From NCBI GenBank assembly GCA_951812615.1, contig CATOSU010000002.1:744001-808000 (forward strand): a stretch of 64,000 nt of DNA, read 5' to 3'. The notes beneath the pieces were generated by a model. It did no database searches. It was not told the DNA's origin and saw only the letters and a list, made by a program, of their open reading frames with translations. The DNA comes from an uncultured Paracoccaceae bacterium (lineage in GTDB: Bacteria > Pseudomonadota > Alphaproteobacteria > Rhodobacterales > Rhodobacteraceae). Positions 53,154-61,940 of this stretch are shown here, one piece after another; the first letter of the stretch is position 1, and the number at the start of each line of letters is the position of its first letter. A program made the translations under genes and the position numbers.

Positions 53154-54076
53154 TCCCTTGTGTCATCCAGCAGCCCGCCGATGCCGCGCGGGCGCACGAT
53201 CAGGACGGCGATGATGAAGAGGAAAGTGGCGAACAGCACATAGCGCTGGCCAAGGAAGGGGATGACGCCGACAATGGCTTCTAGAAAACCGACCAGAATT
53301 GCGCCGATCACCGCGCCCGGCACCGAGCCGAGGCCGCCGAGCAACGCAATGGTCAGGCCCTTGACCAGCGGGATAACCCCGGCGGTGGGGGAAACGAAAA
53401 TCGTCTGGCTCAGCAATGCCGCCGCCATACCGGCCAGCGCGCCGGTCAGCATAAGGACGGGGAGTGCCGTCACCTGCCGCGAAATCCCGGAATAAGCCGC
53501 GCCTTCGGCATTCTGCATCATTGCACGGACCTCCAGCCCGCGCCGCGAATATCGCAGCCAGGCCAGCGTCAGCCCCATGACCACTATTGCCCCAATAATC
53601 GTACCCGCCTGATCGTAGCGGATCCGGGTGCCGAACACTTCCCAGCGTCCGAAACCGAAGATCTTTGGCAGACCTTGGTTGCGCGGCCCGAAAGTCCAGA
53701 GCAGGCCCTGGACCGAAGCGATGTTCAGCCCCAGCGTGACAATCAGCGCGCGGACCTGGAAGTTCGGCTTGTCGTGGATCGGCAGGAAAGCGAGCAGGTA
53801 GATGATCACGCCGCACAGCGCCCCGGCAATCAGGGCAGATCCGACCAGCGCACCGGCCATGACCGCACTGGCTATCGCGGTCTTGCCGAAGGCCGCGGCG
53901 ATCACCGGCTTCAAAGCCCCGGTCACCAGCCAGGCGGCATAGCCCGACACCGCGAAAGTGGCGCCATGCGCCATGTTGATGATCCCGACCGAGGACCAGA
54001 GGATCGAAATGCCGATGGCCATCAGCGCATAGATCGACGCGAGGTTCAGCGCGTAGACAATCAGACCCAGATCCAT
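53150..54076 (-). CDS. livH: Liv-type ABC transporter permease (LivH)
   Basis: 308 aa membrane protein: LGLIVYALNLASIYALMAIG, INMAHGATFAVSGYA, ARSLRY-like loop SRRGLEVRAMMQNAEGAAYSG, GLGSVPGAVIGAILVGFLE. Start overlaps the ATPase stop; its own stop overlaps the LivM-DmfA1 start (ATGA). Confidence 0.92.
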   Translation of the reverse strand: MDLGLIVYALNLASIYALMAIGISILWSSVGIINMAHGATFAVSGYAAWLVTGALKPVIAAAFGKTAIASAVMAGALVGSALIAGALCGVIIYLLAFLPIHDKPNFQVRALIVTLGLNIASVQGLLWTFGPRNQGLPKIFGFGRWEVFGTRIRYDQAGTIIGAIVVMGLTLAWLRYSRRGLEVRAMMQNAEGAAYSGISRQVTALPVLMLTGALAGMAAALLSQTIFVSPTAGVIPLVKGLTIALLGGLGSVPGAVIGAILVGFLEAIVGVIPFLGQRYVLFATFLFIIAVLIVRPRGIGGLLDDTRE

Positions 54077-54771
54077 CAGACCAGCTCCACGTGACCGACA
54101 TCGCCGCGCATCCGTCCGGCATGCATGCCGATCACCCGGTCTGCGTGGCCGGTCAGCAACGAAACGTTCTGTTCCGCCACGATCATCGCTCCGTCCACCG
54201 AGAGATCCCAGAGCGCTTTCATCACCCGCTGCGAGATCTTTGGGGCGAGACCGAGCGAGGGTTCGTCAATCAGGTAGAGCCGCGCCTCGGTCATCAGCAT
54301 CCGTCCGATGGACACCATCCGCCGCTCCCCGCCCGAAAGCTTGCCGACCAGCGCATGTTCCAGCGGGCGCAGCGGCGGAAAGACGTCGAACACCCGGTCG
54401 ATCCGCTGCCGCCGCTCGCGCCACGCCAGTTTCGTATGCGCACCGCATTCCAGATGCTTGCGCACTGACAGGCCCGGAAAGATCGCATCCCCTTGCGGCG
54501 CCACACCGATACCGCGCCGGATCAGTCCCGGCGTCCTCCGGCCGGCCCCCAGCGACCGTGTGCCGCCGATCTCGGCACCGTCGAGCTTGATCGAGCCCTG
54601 CTGCCACCCGGTCATATGTGTCAATGCCCGGATCAGCGTGGTCTTGCCATGGCCATTGAGCCCGACCAGCCCGATCCGTTCGCCCGCGCGCACGGTCAAG
54701 TCGATCTCGTGCAGTACACGCAGCGGGCCATAGCCGGCAGAGAGCTGGCGGATTTCCAGAAGCTCAGGCAT
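54076..54771 (-). CDS. livF: Liv-type ABC transporter ATPase (LivF)
   Basis: 231 aa from ATG 54771, overlapping the end of livG by 8 bp. Walker A GLNGHGKTT (Ala/Ser replaced by His), signature LSGGERRMVSIGRML, Walker B LYLIDEPSLGLAP. Confidence 0.9.
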   Translation of the reverse strand: MPELLEIRQLSAGYGPLRVLHEIDLTVRAGERIGLVGLNGHGKTTLIRALTHMTGWQQGSIKLDGAEIGGTRSLGAGRRTPGLIRRGIGVAPQGDAIFPGLSVRKHLECGAHTKLAWRERRQRIDRVFDVFPPLRPLEHALVGKLSGGERRMVSIGRMLMTEARLYLIDEPSLGLAPKISQRVMKALWDLSVDGAMIVAEQNVSLLTGHADRVIGMHAGRMRGDVGHVELV

Positions 54772-55477
54772 CGACACCCTCAAAATAGGCCTCGTGAACA
54801 CGAGGATTGTCGAACACATCACGCGGTGTCCCGCTGGCAATCACCTCGCCGAGGTCCAGCACAATGCAGTGATCCGCTACTGCGGCAAGAAGTTCGAGCC
54901 GATGTTCGATCAGTACAACACCAATGCCGTATTCATCGACCAGGCGCCGGATGATCAGATCGAGCTCGTCGATCTCTGCGTTGATCAGGCCCGAGGCCGG
55001 TTCATCCATCAGCAACACTTTCGGCCCGCGCAGCATCAGGCAGGCGAGCATCAACTTGCGACGGTCGAATGCGCCGAGCACGGTTGCGGGCGTGTCCCAC
55101 GGCACCCGCAAATGGGTCAGCCGCGCCGCCCATTCCGCGTCGTGTCGGCTGCGGTAGGGTTTGTGCGATTTACGCGCGGCGCGGAAAGTTTCACCGACAG
55201 TCAAGGATGCCGGCACAACCGGGCTCTGATACGTCCGCGCAACCCCCATCCGCGCGCGGCGATGGAAAGCAAGCGTCGTGATGTCGTGGTCTTCCAGCGT
55301 CACCTGCCCTTGATCAGCGGTGTAACGTCCGCAGAGCACTTCGAAGAGCGAGGTCTTGCCGGCCCCGTTTGGTCCGACCAGCCCGAGGATCTCCCCCGGT
55401 TTCGCCTCCAAAGCGATGTCTGACAGAATCTGCCTGCCGCCGAGCGACAGGCAGATACCTTCACAGCCAAAGAGCAC
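54764..55477 (-). CDS. livG: Liv-type ABC transporter ATPase (LivG)
   Basis: 237 aa from GTG 55477. Walker A GPNGAGKTS, Walker B VLLMDEPASGLI. As in the aromatic-operon LivG the ABC signature is degenerate (LGAFDRRKLMLACLML in place of LSGGQ). Confidence 0.88.
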   Translation of the reverse strand: MLFGCEGICLSLGGRQILSDIALEAKPGEILGLVGPNGAGKTSLFEVLCGRYTADQGQVTLEDHDITTLAFHRRARMGVARTYQSPVVPASLTVGETFRAARKSHKPYRSRHDAEWAARLTHLRVPWDTPATVLGAFDRRKLMLACLMLRGPKVLLMDEPASGLINAEIDELDLIIRRLVDEYGIGVVLIEHRLELLAAVADHCIVLDLGEVIASGTPRDVFDNPRVHEAYFEGVDA

Positions 55478-55492
55478 GAGCGCAGCCTGTTC

Positions 55493-56752
55493 TTACCACC
55501 ACGGCGGAGCCATGAACGGTACTTCGGCGAAGGGTTCGGGCGCGATGATGCGGTGCTCGTTGTCCTGCACCTGGAAGAACAGATGCGCCTGTCCGGCCTC
55601 GGGATCGTCGGTCATGTTCGGGTAGGAAATGCCTGAATTGGTTTCCGGATCGAACCTGTAGAACCCGTTGATGCCCCGGTATTCCATGTTGCGGATCACT
55701 TCGCCAACCGCGTCGAAATCGTCCGGGCTTCCAACCTCTTCCCACGCCTTGGCCAGCATCATCACCGCGTCGTAGCCGCCCCCGGTATAAACCATGCCCA
55801 TCGTGCCGGGATACTTGGCGCGGTATTTCTCGCGGAACGCGGCGCCCTTTTCATCAGCGTAAACGCCGTAAACCGTGCCCCAGACCATGCCTTCGCCCGC
55901 GCCTTGCGACAGGTCGAGGAATTCCGGCTGGGACGGCCCGTATTGCAGATAGACCAGCGAGCCGGGCACCGGATCAAACGCATATTGCTGGGCGAACGCT
56001 GCCAGCTCTGCCGCGACCCAGTGATCGATCATGATCGCCGCCGCATCGGTGTCCTGCAAAGCGCGAATGACTGGCGCCCAGTCCTGCACCGGGAACTGGA
56101 TATCGGTCACCGCGGCAATCTCCCATTCGCCGTCGGTGGCTGCGGCCGAGGCCTGTGTCGCCTGTGAAATCAGCTGCGTATAGCTGATCTGACCCTGGAC
56201 GATATGGATCTTGTTGTTCTTCGGCTCCCATTTGCCCGATGCGACCATGTCCTGAAGGAACTTCACGAAGCCCGAGCCGTACCACACTTCCGGCACGTCG
56301 AGCTGGAACACATTGCGGTATTTCTGCTTGTCGCCCTTATAGAGGTCCACGTTCACCGAAGATGTGTTGCCGTGCAAATAGGGGATCCCGGACGGTGCGG
56401 CGGTGTCCATCGCCGGCTGCGGAATGATGGTGAAGGCTGACGCAATCGCATGGCTGCCGCCTTCGATCAGTGCCTGGAACCCTGCCACGTTGCCCTCGGG
56501 GGACAGCATGTCGAGATCGATGATCTTGGCTTCGAGCTGGCGTCCCAGCACTCCGCCTCCTGCATTCACATCCTCGATTGCCATCAGAACGCCGTTGGTC
56601 CAGTCCTGATGATCTGCAACACCTACCGGGCCGGATTGTGCCGCAGGCACGCCGATTACGATGTTTTGAGCGGCCGCGATCGAAACTGTGGTGCCGGCCA
56701 GCACCGCGCCGGCAATGGCCACAAAAAACGCGCGCTTGGTCAAATTGAACAT
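55493..56752 (-). CDS. Liv-type ABC substrate-binding protein (amide/formamide type)
   Basis: 419 aa with GGAGGGG before the ATG. Signal peptide FFVAIAGAVLAGTTVSIAAAQ. Binding-protein fold IVIGVPAAQSGPVGVADHQD, FDAVGEVIRNMEYRGINGFY; resembles short-chain amide/urea-type binding proteins. First gene of binding protein - LivG - LivF - LivH - LivM/DmfA1 - DmfA2; the ligand should be the formamide hydrolysed by the last two products (inference). Confidence 0.88.
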   Translation of the reverse strand: MFNLTKRAFFVAIAGAVLAGTTVSIAAAQNIVIGVPAAQSGPVGVADHQDWTNGVLMAIEDVNAGGGVLGRQLEAKIIDLDMLSPEGNVAGFQALIEGGSHAIASAFTIIPQPAMDTAAPSGIPYLHGNTSSVNVDLYKGDKQKYRNVFQLDVPEVWYGSGFVKFLQDMVASGKWEPKNNKIHIVQGQISYTQLISQATQASAAATDGEWEIAAVTDIQFPVQDWAPVIRALQDTDAAAIMIDHWVAAELAAFAQQYAFDPVPGSLVYLQYGPSQPEFLDLSQGAGEGMVWGTVYGVYADEKGAAFREKYRAKYPGTMGMVYTGGGYDAVMMLAKAWEEVGSPDDFDAVGEVIRNMEYRGINGFYRFDPETNSGISYPNMTDDPEAGQAHLFFQVQDNEHRIIAPEPFAEVPFMAPPWW

Positions 56753-57216
56753 TATCCCCTCCTGGATTTGCCTGCATTACATTTCTTTCAGGTCGGCAAG
56801 CTCCCGAGAGTGTGGTCAAAACAACGTACAAGTGCAAGCCGTACCTCACTTTATTGTGCTGGCCAAAACTCCCAATGCGGGATCCGCGGCTGAGTTTCCG
56901 CCTGGTGTTCGTATAGCTTTGTGATCAACGCACACGATCTCTGGGCCATGAATTGGTCAGTATCCAGGTTGAACCACATGGCAAATGCTCAAAGGTCTCG
57001 CTGAAATTGAAAGATCCTCCTGGCGTGATCGGCGACGCGAGACGCCCGGCAGGTCCTGACCGCCGTGCGGTGGCCTATCGGTATCCCTGTAAAACCGTTC
57101 GCGTTACAATGTTCACGTTATGCTCCGACCACGCCGAAACCCAACCACAGATCTCATAGCTACCTCATTTCGCTGGGAAAAATCCTTGCGAGACCGGTGT
57201 TTGACTGGAGATTCAG
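56753..57216. other. Intergenic region: dmf promoter and island left flank
   Basis: 464 bp between the binding-protein start and the tRNA-Lys fragment. It must hold the formamide operon promoter. No regulator gene, coding frame or strong palindrome was recognised. Confidence 0.4.
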
Positions 57217-57262
57217 TGGTGAGCCGTGCAGGATTCGAACCTGCGACCCACTGATTAAAAGT
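57217..57262 (-). other. Attachment site: 3' 46 nt of tRNA-Lys(UUU)
   Basis: The minus strand reads CTTTTAATCAGTGGGTCGC then GCAGGTTCGAATCCTGC and ACGGCTCACCA: the anticodon loop with UUU anticodon, variable region, intact T-arm and acceptor 3' strand ending in CCA. The 5' half (D-arm, acceptor 5' strand) is absent; the sequence beyond 57262 is unrelated. This is the displaced 3' fragment left when an integrating element inserts at a tRNA 3' end, so it marks the element's left boundary. Confidence 0.85.
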
Positions 57263-57347
57263 ACGTGTGGGAAGTTACTAACCGCTTGTGGGCAAAGTGG
57301 TAATCGCGGTGGAAGATTGGCGTTACAAGGATGTAACAAGGGTCGCT

Positions 57348-58064
57348 TCAGATCAGCGGCCCAGTGCCTGTTGCCCTGCCACGAGCTTCGCGATCCCGTT
57401 CCTCGAGAACCTCACGCCACATCTCATAGGTCGATGCGACCATGAGTTCGAGTTCTTCTCGGGCATACAACTCGACGGTTTCGTCGGTGTGAAGACGAAC
57501 TGCCCGGCGACCGTCTTCGGGCTTGTAGAACTGCGCAATGGTCAACCGAACTTCGGCAAAGTCTTCATCGTCGGTTCGGATGCGCTCGTGCATCATCGAA
57601 AACGCGAACCTGCGCCCTTCGGCGGTCAGACCCTTAGTGGAGCGCGGTTCAATGAAGATAGCGCTCGCCGCCTCGTCAATTGCGACGATCATCGGCAGCC
57701 AGTATGTGACTTTCCTCCCCATCCCCATGCCGAGCGGGAAGAATTCTTCTCGACGACCCATTACACGCCCTGACGTTGCAAAGTCATGCAGTCCAAGTGC
57801 GACGCGCTTGTTATACAGAAACTCTTCGTCGGACTTACACCGCTTGCGCAGTTCAGCCTCTATCGTGGGCCACGGGGTCGCCGCTGCACTACCGAAGTCG
57901 AGGCCCGGCTGGATGTTGAAAATGTCGTCGAAGCAAGACCGCACCGGGCGATACGAAAACGTCGAATAACCGCCCTTCATCTGCTCCAAGCTCTTGCGCT
58001 TCATATCGTCCGGCTGCGGCGCGATACGAGCGAGGTCAATGTCAGGTAAGGGGCGTATCTGCAC
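57348..58064 (-). CDS. Putative toxin paired with a Panacea-domain antitoxin
   Basis: 238 aa from GTG 58064, chosen because AGGAGA precedes it with 6-bp spacing; it overlaps the antitoxin-like gene by 23 bp. Unrecognised family. Features: SYRPVRSCFDDIFNIQPGLDF near the N-terminus, helical middle with FLYNKRVALGLHDFA, then a beta-rich part. Compatible with the partner of DUF4065/SocA-like genes (SocB-type or other Panacea toxins), but function is inferred from position only. Confidence 0.6.
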   Translation of the reverse strand: MQIRPLPDIDLARIAPQPDDMKRKSLEQMKGGYSTFSYRPVRSCFDDIFNIQPGLDFGSAAATPWPTIEAELRKRCKSDEEFLYNKRVALGLHDFATSGRVMGRREEFFPLGMGMGRKVTYWLPMIVAIDEAASAIFIEPRSTKGLTAEGRRFAFSMMHERIRTDDEDFAEVRLTIAQFYKPEDGRRAVRLHTDETVELYAREELELMVASTYEMWREVLEERDREARGRATGTGPLI

Positions 58065-58587
58065 TTGGTTCTCCTGCGTTCGGTTCGGTGCCGACAGACA
58101 CCTTGTGATTCTTGAATCTTGCCTCAATCACATTATCCGAGATTCGCAGCCCAAAAGCAACGGACGTTCTTGATTTGTCCACGACGTAGTCCCATGGCGA
58201 TCCTTTCGCGTGAGACAGATCGACGAGGCGACCCGGTGACATAGTTCCGTAGGACCGCAGAACATGTCGGATGAGATTGACGACGGCCCTGTCTTCAACT
58301 GTGCGAAGTGGACGTGGGGTACCCGTCAACGGGTCTTTCCCCTGCGCCCGTGTCGTGATCGGGTGCGCACCCGCGACCTTGAAGGCGCGATAGGCAGAGG
58401 GGTGGACTGGACCGTATTGCCAAGTCTCAAAGTGACCTGAAACGAGAGGCTTCTTCGTCTGCGTCAGGTAGAGGCCGTGTGCGAAATAGAGCAGTTTTTG
58501 CAGGGCTAGGTTGGTGATCTGGATGCCGTCCTGATCCGCCTCATCAAGCATGAGGTTGGCAACTGCCCTTGGATCATGTGCGGTCAT
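58042..58587 (-). CDS. Panacea-domain (DUF4065, SocA-like) protein
   Basis: 181 aa from ATG 58587 (MTAHDPRAVANLMLDEA). Hallmarks of the Panacea domain: ITNLALQKLLYFAHGLYL, FETWQYGPVHPSAYRAF and SHAKGSPWDYV. Known members neutralise varied toxins, including SocB in Caulobacter by directing it to ClpXP. It is the upstream gene of an overlapping pair on a mobile element, the classic toxin-antitoxin arrangement. Confidence 0.88.
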   Translation of the reverse strand: MTAHDPRAVANLMLDEADQDGIQITNLALQKLLYFAHGLYLTQTKKPLVSGHFETWQYGPVHPSAYRAFKVAGAHPITTRAQGKDPLTGTPRPLRTVEDRAVVNLIRHVLRSYGTMSPGRLVDLSHAKGSPWDYVVDKSRTSVAFGLRISDNVIEARFKNHKVSVGTEPNAGEPSADTPLT

Positions 58588-58881
58588 TTTAGTAGGCCCA
58601 ATGTCAATGTTCTCACTTTGTTCGATCACATAATGCACGACGTCCGGGTGATTTGGCAAGTTGGGATTGATGATGCCGTAGGAAGACTCGACCCACCAAT
58701 TTACGAAACAGGTGATCTACCGGATGAGCTACTTCGGTTATGCAGTTGGAGCGCCTAAACGTAGTAGCGCGGTCGCGCAAACCCGATCGCCTTCCCCAAC
58801 TTGCGATTTGGTCACCTCAATCGTCTTTGTTGACGGTGGATTCATCAACGCTCTATAAGTTCCCAAATTGTTCGCGGAGGC

Positions 58882-59865
58882 ATGAGCGTGGAATTGACAA
58901 GCATCGATTTGTTTTGCGGGGCTGGCGGATTGAGCCTTGGGCTTGAACGCGCTGGCTTCCATTCGGTGCTTGGACTCGACACCAATCGGGACGCGATGGA
59001 AACCTATCGTCGCAGATTTCCAAAAGCCACAACCGAGGAACGGTCGATAGTTGATTTCGACTTCCGCCAGTGGCGCGGCGTCGATTTGGTCGCGGGGGGT
59101 CCTCCGTGCCAGCCATTTTCGAACGGCGGCAAACGCCTCGCAGCCCAAGATGCGCGCGACATGATCCCAGAGTTTGCCCGCGCAGTGAACGAGGTGATGC
59201 CACGCGCTTTCATCATGGAGAACGTCGCTGGCCTACTTGCGCCGCGCAACCGCGAATACATGTCCGAGATCATGGGTTTGTTCAGCGACAAATACACGAT
59301 CCTCTCCCCTCAGGTGATCAACGCTGCTGACTACGGCGTGCCGCAGCGCCGCATTCGCGTTCTGCTCATCGGCGTGCTGAAAGGGCAAGTCGGATTTCCA
59401 GAACCAACGCATTTAGGGCAACATGTCGGCGCCGGCACGGTTCTACGTCGAGGCGAAATCCAAGGCGAAGCGAACCTGTCTAAGGTCGTTTATGCGCGCA
59501 ACCCTGATCTTCGAACCAGCCCGTATGCAGGCCAACTCTTTAACGGCGGCGGTCGTGCGATAAACTTTGACCGCCCAGCGCCGACGATCCTTGCGTCTGC
59601 TGGTGGAAACAAGACGCATTTCATCGACGAACTAGACGCTGTGCCGCCCTATCACCTGCACCTGGCTAACGGTGGTAGGCCGCGGCAAGGCAAACTGAAA
59701 GGTGGGCGTCGTCTCACAATCCTCGAATCTTCTTTGTTGCAGACCTTCCCAAAAGATATGGAGTTCGCGGGTTCGCGCAGTTCGCAATACTCGCAGATAG
59801 GCAATGCAGTGCCACCGCGCCTTGCCGAGGTGGTTGGTGCATCAGTCGCCCGCGCCCTCCACTAG
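58882..59865 (+). CDS. DNA (cytosine-5) methyltransferase
   Basis: 327 aa with CGGAGG before the ATG. All main C5 motifs in order: I DLFCGAGGLSLG, IV GGPPCQPFS (catalytic Cys), VI MENVAG, VIII QRRIRVLLIG, a short target-recognition region, IX PTILASAGG and X IGNAVPP. Its last 24 bp overlap the convergent nuclease-like gene, the pairing expected for a type II restriction-modification system. Confidence 0.95.
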   Translation: MSVELTSIDLFCGAGGLSLGLERAGFHSVLGLDTNRDAMETYRRRFPKATTEERSIVDFDFRQWRGVDLVAGGPPCQPFSNGGKRLAAQDARDMIPEFARAVNEVMPRAFIMENVAGLLAPRNREYMSEIMGLFSDKYTILSPQVINAADYGVPQRRIRVLLIGVLKGQVGFPEPTHLGQHVGAGTVLRRGEIQGEANLSKVVYARNPDLRTSPYAGQLFNGGGRAINFDRPAPTILASAGGNKTHFIDELDAVPPYHLHLANGGRPRQGKLKGGRRLTILESSLLQTFPKDMEFAGSRSSQYSQIGNAVPPRLAEVVGASVARALH

Positions 59866-60897
59866 CCCCGCAGCTCGCAATCGACGGACAACCTCGTTAA
59901 CGCGTTCGGTGTCTGGCTGATACCTGTCGAGGTATTCATACATGCGCACAAGCGCCTCGGCACGCTGTGGGCGCGTCAGGATAGCGGTAATGACTTCGAC
60001 TGCCTGACGAACGTCCAAGACCGCGACATCTTCTGCAAGCTGCACCAACCGTTCGTTCACGGTACCTCGTTGATCGTCCGGTCGGGTTGCAACGATGTGA
60101 AGCCGTGACAGGTCATTATCGCGGATCGTTTTCGACGCTTCGTCAATCTTGGTCGCCCAGTTGTTCGCCGTAACCTCAAATGCCTCAATTGGGCGGTTGC
60201 CTGTTGCAATCTGCACATCACCCGCCGCGAATGAACTGCGGTCGGACGCGTTGAGGCTTTTGGTTTCAACACGCACCTGATCCGCCGCGTGATTGCCAAC
60301 AAGCGTATGGAGCAAAGCCGCAAACGAAAACTGTTCGTATGCGCCGCCGGACGGTACGGTCAACAGGTCGAGCAAAAAACCCGTCGTGCGGGCAAATGTC
60401 AGTGAGCTTCGGTTCAAGTCTGGCATGGGCAAGACAGGTCGCGCAGTTGCAGCGACTGACGCACACGCGAAATCCAATGCTGCTTCTCGTTCGCCTTGCC
60501 CAGCGTCAGTTGCCCACCTCAAAAGGCGGTCGAATTCTTCGACGTTGCCACGCGCAAGACGGTCGGTGTTTTTGGCGATGTTCTGATAAGCATCTTTCAC
60601 CGCGGTGATGTGACGTTCAGACAAGAATACACCCAAATGCTGGGCCATGCCCCGCCCACCTTCAGGGCGCATTGTCAGGTCGAGTTCGGCGTCGATCAAG
60701 CCATAACCGAGTTGTATCAGAACGCCGTCGCGATAGCTTATACGGCGATCAGCCAGCACGCTTTCGAGGTCAGCCACAACTTCGGGCGGCAGCGCCTCAC
60801 GCGCAACAGCAATGACCGCTTCACCTGATGCAGGGTCAGCGAGGAACCCGTCAATCAATGCGAATACTTTGTCCCGTGCGTCCGTGCCTGTGCTCAT
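59842..60897 (-). CDS. Type II restriction endonuclease, SacI-like (tentative)
   Basis: 351 aa. Central PSGGAYEQFSFAALLHTLV resembles a block common to several type II endonucleases, followed by RVETKSLNASD and GDVQI...IEAFEVTA, a possible D-(E/x)-x-K-like core in which Thr stands where Lys is usual; VETKS offers an alternative Lys. Size and tail-to-tail overlap with a C5 methyltransferase support the cognate endonuclease. The SacI assignment is a memory-based guess; the recognition site cannot be read. Confidence 0.7.
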   Translation of the reverse strand: MSTGTDARDKVFALIDGFLADPASGEAVIAVAREALPPEVVADLESVLADRRISYRDGVLIQLGYGLIDAELDLTMRPEGGRGMAQHLGVFLSERHITAVKDAYQNIAKNTDRLARGNVEEFDRLLRWATDAGQGEREAALDFACASVAATARPVLPMPDLNRSSLTFARTTGFLLDLLTVPSGGAYEQFSFAALLHTLVGNHAADQVRVETKSLNASDRSSFAAGDVQIATGNRPIEAFEVTANNWATKIDEASKTIRDNDLSRLHIVATRPDDQRGTVNERLVQLAEDVAVLDVRQAVEVITAILTRPQRAEALVRMYEYLDRYQPDTERVNEVVRRLRAAGLVEGAGD

Positions 60898-61322
60898 GCT
60901 GAGACATTATTCTGATTCTTCAACGGGAAGCGAGGTGAAAACAACCTTAGCCGGAACCGCATAACCAGTTACACTAGCGCAGGGATGGCTTCCAAGGCTT
61001 TGTGCGTCTACCACAAACGGCGCAACAACTTGATCACCGAACATCTGATAACCAGTCTCAACCAGCTAGCAGAACAACAGATTGCCAAGAGGCCCGCGAC
61101 AGACGTAAGAGGGCGCTGCTGTCTACCAGTCACCAACTATCGGCGAGCTTGCCGTGCGCATCGGCTCGGATGCGTGGTGTATTGGTGGAGATGCGGCGTG
61201 CGCTCAGTAGACCGCATCAGAGACGGTCGGTGGCAGAGGAATATGCGACCGGTCGGGCATCGGAGTCCACTGATATTTTTGGGATACTGTTTTCGGCCAA
61301 CAAGGCGCGATCCAAGTTAGAA
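60898..61322. other. Intergenic island region without a supported gene
   Basis: 425 bp between the endonuclease start and the end of the next minus-strand gene. Plus-strand frames through here run into the antisense of 61323-61940 and show no family motif. No RNA gene seen. Confidence 0.35.
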
Positions 61323-61940
61323 TTACGATGCCTTGGCAGGGGGTTTCTTTCGGATTGGGCTTCGACGTTTGGGTTTGCGTTTTGGCTTTGGAGGTTCCTC
61401 CTCTTCCTCCCGGACGACCAGTTCGCCGTTATCATCTATGTCATCCAGATCAAAAATATTGGTCTCGTTCGCCCGGATAATCAAAGCTTGCCACTTTCGC
61501 TCTTGGACTTCCCCTTTGAGATAGGCGCGCTTTACAACGTAATATGGATTATAAAACACGGCGAAAGAAAGATCGCCAATGGGGCCAACCTGGAGGCCAA
61601 TGAACCCCATTTCTGCCAGCCGGTTCACCCTGTCCTTCCACGTTCTAAGGGCTCTCTGACCCTCAAACCCCGCATGGAATGCCATTTCTTCGGGCCGGTT
61701 CAATGTCAAAAACTGTTCTTCGCGAAGCCTCGCCCAGAGTTCCAAATATGTTCGGCTGACTGGAAAACCCTTACCTGACATATCATCCATGATACTCATC
61801 ATCAGCGGCATCAAGCGAGGGAGCGCAACCCACCCTTCATTGTCCATGTTCCACAGCATTGCCTCATCGAGCTTTGGCCAGAGCTTTGCGCGGGCTTCAA
61901 TCTGCCGTTTTAGAATTTCTTTGTGTGCTCGGTTTGCCAT
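61323..61940 (-). CDS. Hypothetical protein, winged-helix-like, basic tail
   Basis: 205 aa from ATG 61940 (MANRAHKEILKRQIEARAK) with CGGAGT upstream. Region ~85-135 (GQRALRTWKDRVNRLAEMGFIGL then a strand-rich FAVFYNPYYVVKRAY) looks like a winged helix as in plasmid/phage replication initiators. An acidic stretch (EEEEEPP) and a Lys/Arg/Pro-rich tail (PKPKRKPKRRSPIRKK) follow. Not assigned to a family. Tandem 8-bp repeats lie ~330 bp upstream, hinting at a replication role. Confidence 0.6.
   Translation of the reverse strand: MANRAHKEILKRQIEARAKLWPKLDEAMLWNMDNEGWVALPRLMPLMMSIMDDMSGKGFPVSRTYLELWARLREEQFLTLNRPEEMAFHAGFEGQRALRTWKDRVNRLAEMGFIGLQVGPIGDLSFAVFYNPYYVVKRAYLKGEVQERKWQALIIRANETNIFDLDDIDDNGELVVREEEEEPPKPKRKPKRRSPIRKKPPAKAS

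Noticed and set aside
57217-57262. Functional tRNA-Lys gene
   Set aside because: Only the 3' half (from the anticodon loop) is present; the D-arm and acceptor 5' strand are missing, so it is treated as an attachment-site fragment.
61002-61778. 258-aa plus-strand open frame in the island
   Set aside because: It is antisense to the better-supported 61323-61940 gene, with no family motif and an unlikely composition.
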